In this document: in pieces, positions 29,577 through 31,087 of the stretch
Position numbering within the stretch: the first letter of the stretch is position 1
Layout of the letters: each line of letters starts with the position of its first letter
NCBI GenBank assembly: GCA_019648995.1
Contig: BLXT01002485.1
Coordinates: forward strand, 7,450-38,536
Reading direction: 5' to 3'
Source: Plakobranchus ocellatus
Lineage: Eukaryota; Mollusca; Gastropoda; Plakobranchidae
Length of the DNA: 31,087 nt
The notes under the pieces: model-generated
The model's database searches: none
Told to the model about the DNA's origin: nothing
Seen by the model: the letters and a program-made list of their open reading frames with translations, nothing else
Made by a program: the position numbers and the translations under genes

Positions 29577-30660
29577 TAAAAAACTGTCCTTTGCTTTTGC
29601 ATCAGTGAATGTTTCAAATAGGTGAAATACATCATCAGCCACAGCTATGCTGCAATGTTCAACAATTAATTAAAAGTGTTAATTTTAAATATCTAACAGC
29701 CTTTCTTGAGTTGATCACAATCAGAAATGGATTTAGAAATTGTGTTGCCTTGCACAGGATGCATTTTTATTCATTGTCAATGTTTTTCAGTCTCTAAAAC
29801 TGCCATGCCTTTGTGTTGTTCGGAAAGAGAAAGTTCATCGACTTAGCGGTTTGTTTCCTCTTTAATTAGTTTTATTATTTTGTTGTCCATGAAAAACTGA
29901 AAAATAGACAACTCATTACAAGTCTCAATGTTTATCATATAAGGATTGAGTCCTGCTTCTCTAGAGAATGAGTGAATGGTCGGAAACCCATCCAAATTGT
30001 CAGTCCACTCACTAGTGTCGCTGTTAGGCTCAGTCACAGAAATTCCAATTCTGTCGCTAGATATAGAACTGCTTCTGATTCACTTTCAATTCATCTGACT
30101 GATCTCAGTCACTATCAATAGTTTGAGTCCCATCTAGATCTAAAACCTCTTTAGCCAGAGCAGATCAAAACTTAGACATATGCTTGGGGTTGTAAGAAGG
30201 TCTAGATTCCTTAGGAGGTCCAGCACTGCTTGGCCTAGATCTAGATTTAGAAACTACTACTTAGGACTCTTGATTCAGAGCTACTACTATCTTCAAATTC
30301 ATATTCATGATCATTATCACTTGAAATATCCCCTAGATCTATTTCTTCATCGCTGGAATGTGTTTCATTTATAGTGGAAAAGATGTTTGAGTGCTTTCTT
30401 CGCTTCTGCTCAGCCATCGTGATTGATAAGTTTAGAAACTGAAAAAAGATTGTGGTGCCTGCACGATAGTAACGATAGCTCATCCGGAAAACTCTGCATT
30501 GACATAGAAAAAGAGTTACAGTACTTACACTAATATCCAAAACAAAACCGCACACTTCTGATGCAATTAGCTTGAGAAATCGAAAGTCAAAGTTGACGCG
30601 CCGAGAGATGGTGCACCCATGTTTCCCCGACCTATGGCTGATGCGCCAAAGGGTGGCCCT
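29577..30660 (-). mobile_element. PiggyBac-type element, internally deleted or decayed
   Basis: The right end reads, on the minus strand, TTAA then AGGGCCACCCTTTGGCGCA (from 30664 down). This fits piggyBac elements, which insert at TTAA. A broken piggyBac N-terminal frame follows (30417 down to about 29843), and then no catalytic domain. A possible far end starts at 29577 (ACTGTCCTTTG and GCATCAG after TTTAAAAA), weakly similar to the right terminus. If this is correct the copy is about 1.08 kb and cannot encode transposase. Confidence 0.55.
29843..30417 (-). pseudogene. PiggyBac-like transposase, N-terminal fragment with stops and frameshifts
   Basis: The frame starts MAEQKRRKHSNIF and enters an acidic Ser/Asp/Glu tract (SDEEIDLGDISSDND, EDSSSSES) typical of piggyBac N-termini. 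It is then interrupted by several stops and at least one frameshift (30050-30245). The last part (29843-30050) reads WTDNLDGFPTIHSFSREAG, then NPYMINI and LSIFQFFMDNKIIKLIKEET. This is the start of the piggyBac transposase domain (P-x2-F-x2-FF-x-D and ETNR). A stop follows ETNR and the DDD catalytic region is absent. Confidence 0.75.
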
Positions 30661-30664
30661 TTAA
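30641..30664 (-). repeat. PiggyBac-type terminal repeat next to a TTAA target site
   Basis: The + strand reads TGCGCCAAAGGGTGGCCCT and then TTAA (30661-30664). AGGG...CCCT is partly self-complementary. It lies about 240 bases upstream of the transposase-like ATG at 30417, a normal leader length for these elements. Confidence 0.55.
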
Positions 30665-31087
30665 CATGGGGATAAATATTTGCATATAACTTGAAATCCT
30701 GCAACACTTGTGTCTTGTGAATGATAGGCCCTATGAACAAAGCCTGCTTCAGTCACATTTTCGCACATAATACATGTCAAATTTAAATACTGAAAACACA
30801 TCGGGTATCACAAAAACTATAGGCCTACAGAACGAAAGATTGAGATTTGCTGTTCATTTTCGTATTAATTTTATTTCAACTGACTACAGTCGACTTCACT
30901 TGAGTCGACATTGTGTGACTCGATTTTCTTTTGAGTCGATTGTAATTTCTCGGAACGGTCCCCTTTAGAGTAGTTTTATTGTAAAGAGAAAGCTGAGTCG
31001 ATGCCGACTTAGCCGTTCTGACGGTCAAGTGGATCCTCTTTCTTTGCTCCCCCTCCCTTTGTGTTTGCTAGTTCTCAGTGGATAAGT
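30665..31087. other. Right flank, no gene; GAGTCGA repeats
   Basis: Unique-looking sequence contains five GAGTCGA/AGTCGAC words within 30888-31002. No coding content can be supported; the 64-codon frame 30774-30968 overlaps the repeats and looks random. Confidence 0.55.
30888..31002. repeat. Clustered GAGTCGA motifs with a hairpin
   Basis: AGTCGAC at 30888, TGAGTCGAC at 30901, TGACTCGAT at 30917, TGAGTCGAT at 30932 and TGAGTCGAT at 30994. The first two can pair as a 7-bp stem (GTCGACT/AGTCGAC) with a 7-base loop. Confidence 0.7.

Overview
The window is animal nuclear DNA: AT-rich, intron-bearing and full of decayed transposons and simple repeats. The protein content, the repeat types and the recurrent AGATCTAGA-type motif fit a marine invertebrate, most likely a mollusc (probably a gastropod). 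That taxonomic call is inference, not proof.

One real gene dominates. On the + strand, 20 coding exons between 3547 and 26873 join with GT-AG introns and matching phases into a single open frame of 1074 codons including the stop. The product (1073 aa) is recognisable as SPIDR (scaffold protein involved in DNA repair, KIAA0146), which in human cells bridges BLM, FIGNL1 and RAD51 in homologous recombination. The landmarks, in the same order as in human SPIDR, are the N-terminal W-x2-CGEGF motif, acidic Ser/Asp tracts, a SAKKK basic patch followed by an LA(D/E)RL helix, the (I/F)(Y/F)PPWQKL motif, and a C-terminal four-cysteine zinc-ribbon-like segment. The 3' UTR probably ends at AATAAA signals near 27.54-27.59 kb. 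The 5' UTR exon(s) and promoter must lie in the first 3.5 kb, but I could not locate them.

The introns carry the accessory material. Intron 4 has a ~41-bp minisatellite and intron 5 a ~140-bp tandem duplication. Intron 6 holds a same-strand remnant of a non-LTR retrotransposon reverse transcriptase. Intron 10 holds a 2.44-kb DNA transposon with 35-bp terminal inverted repeats, arrayed GACTTAGGCC subterminal repeats, a broken transposase-like frame on the minus strand and a 141-base N gap, followed by a 39-bp minisatellite. Intron 12 holds a 1156-bp element with 13-bp inverted termini and a perfect 6-bp target-site duplication. Intron 15 holds a ~67-bp satellite, and intron 16 a decayed copy of the 3' part of exon 16.

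Downstream of SPIDR (28.4-30.7 kb) the minus strand carries three things: remnants of the C-terminal part of a Ty3/gypsy-like pol, an unrecognised 175-codon Cys-rich/coiled-coil frame, and the N-terminal part of a broken piggyBac-type transposase with a recognisable terminal repeat at a TTAA site. None of the transposons looks intact. I see no RNA gene and no CRISPR-like structure.
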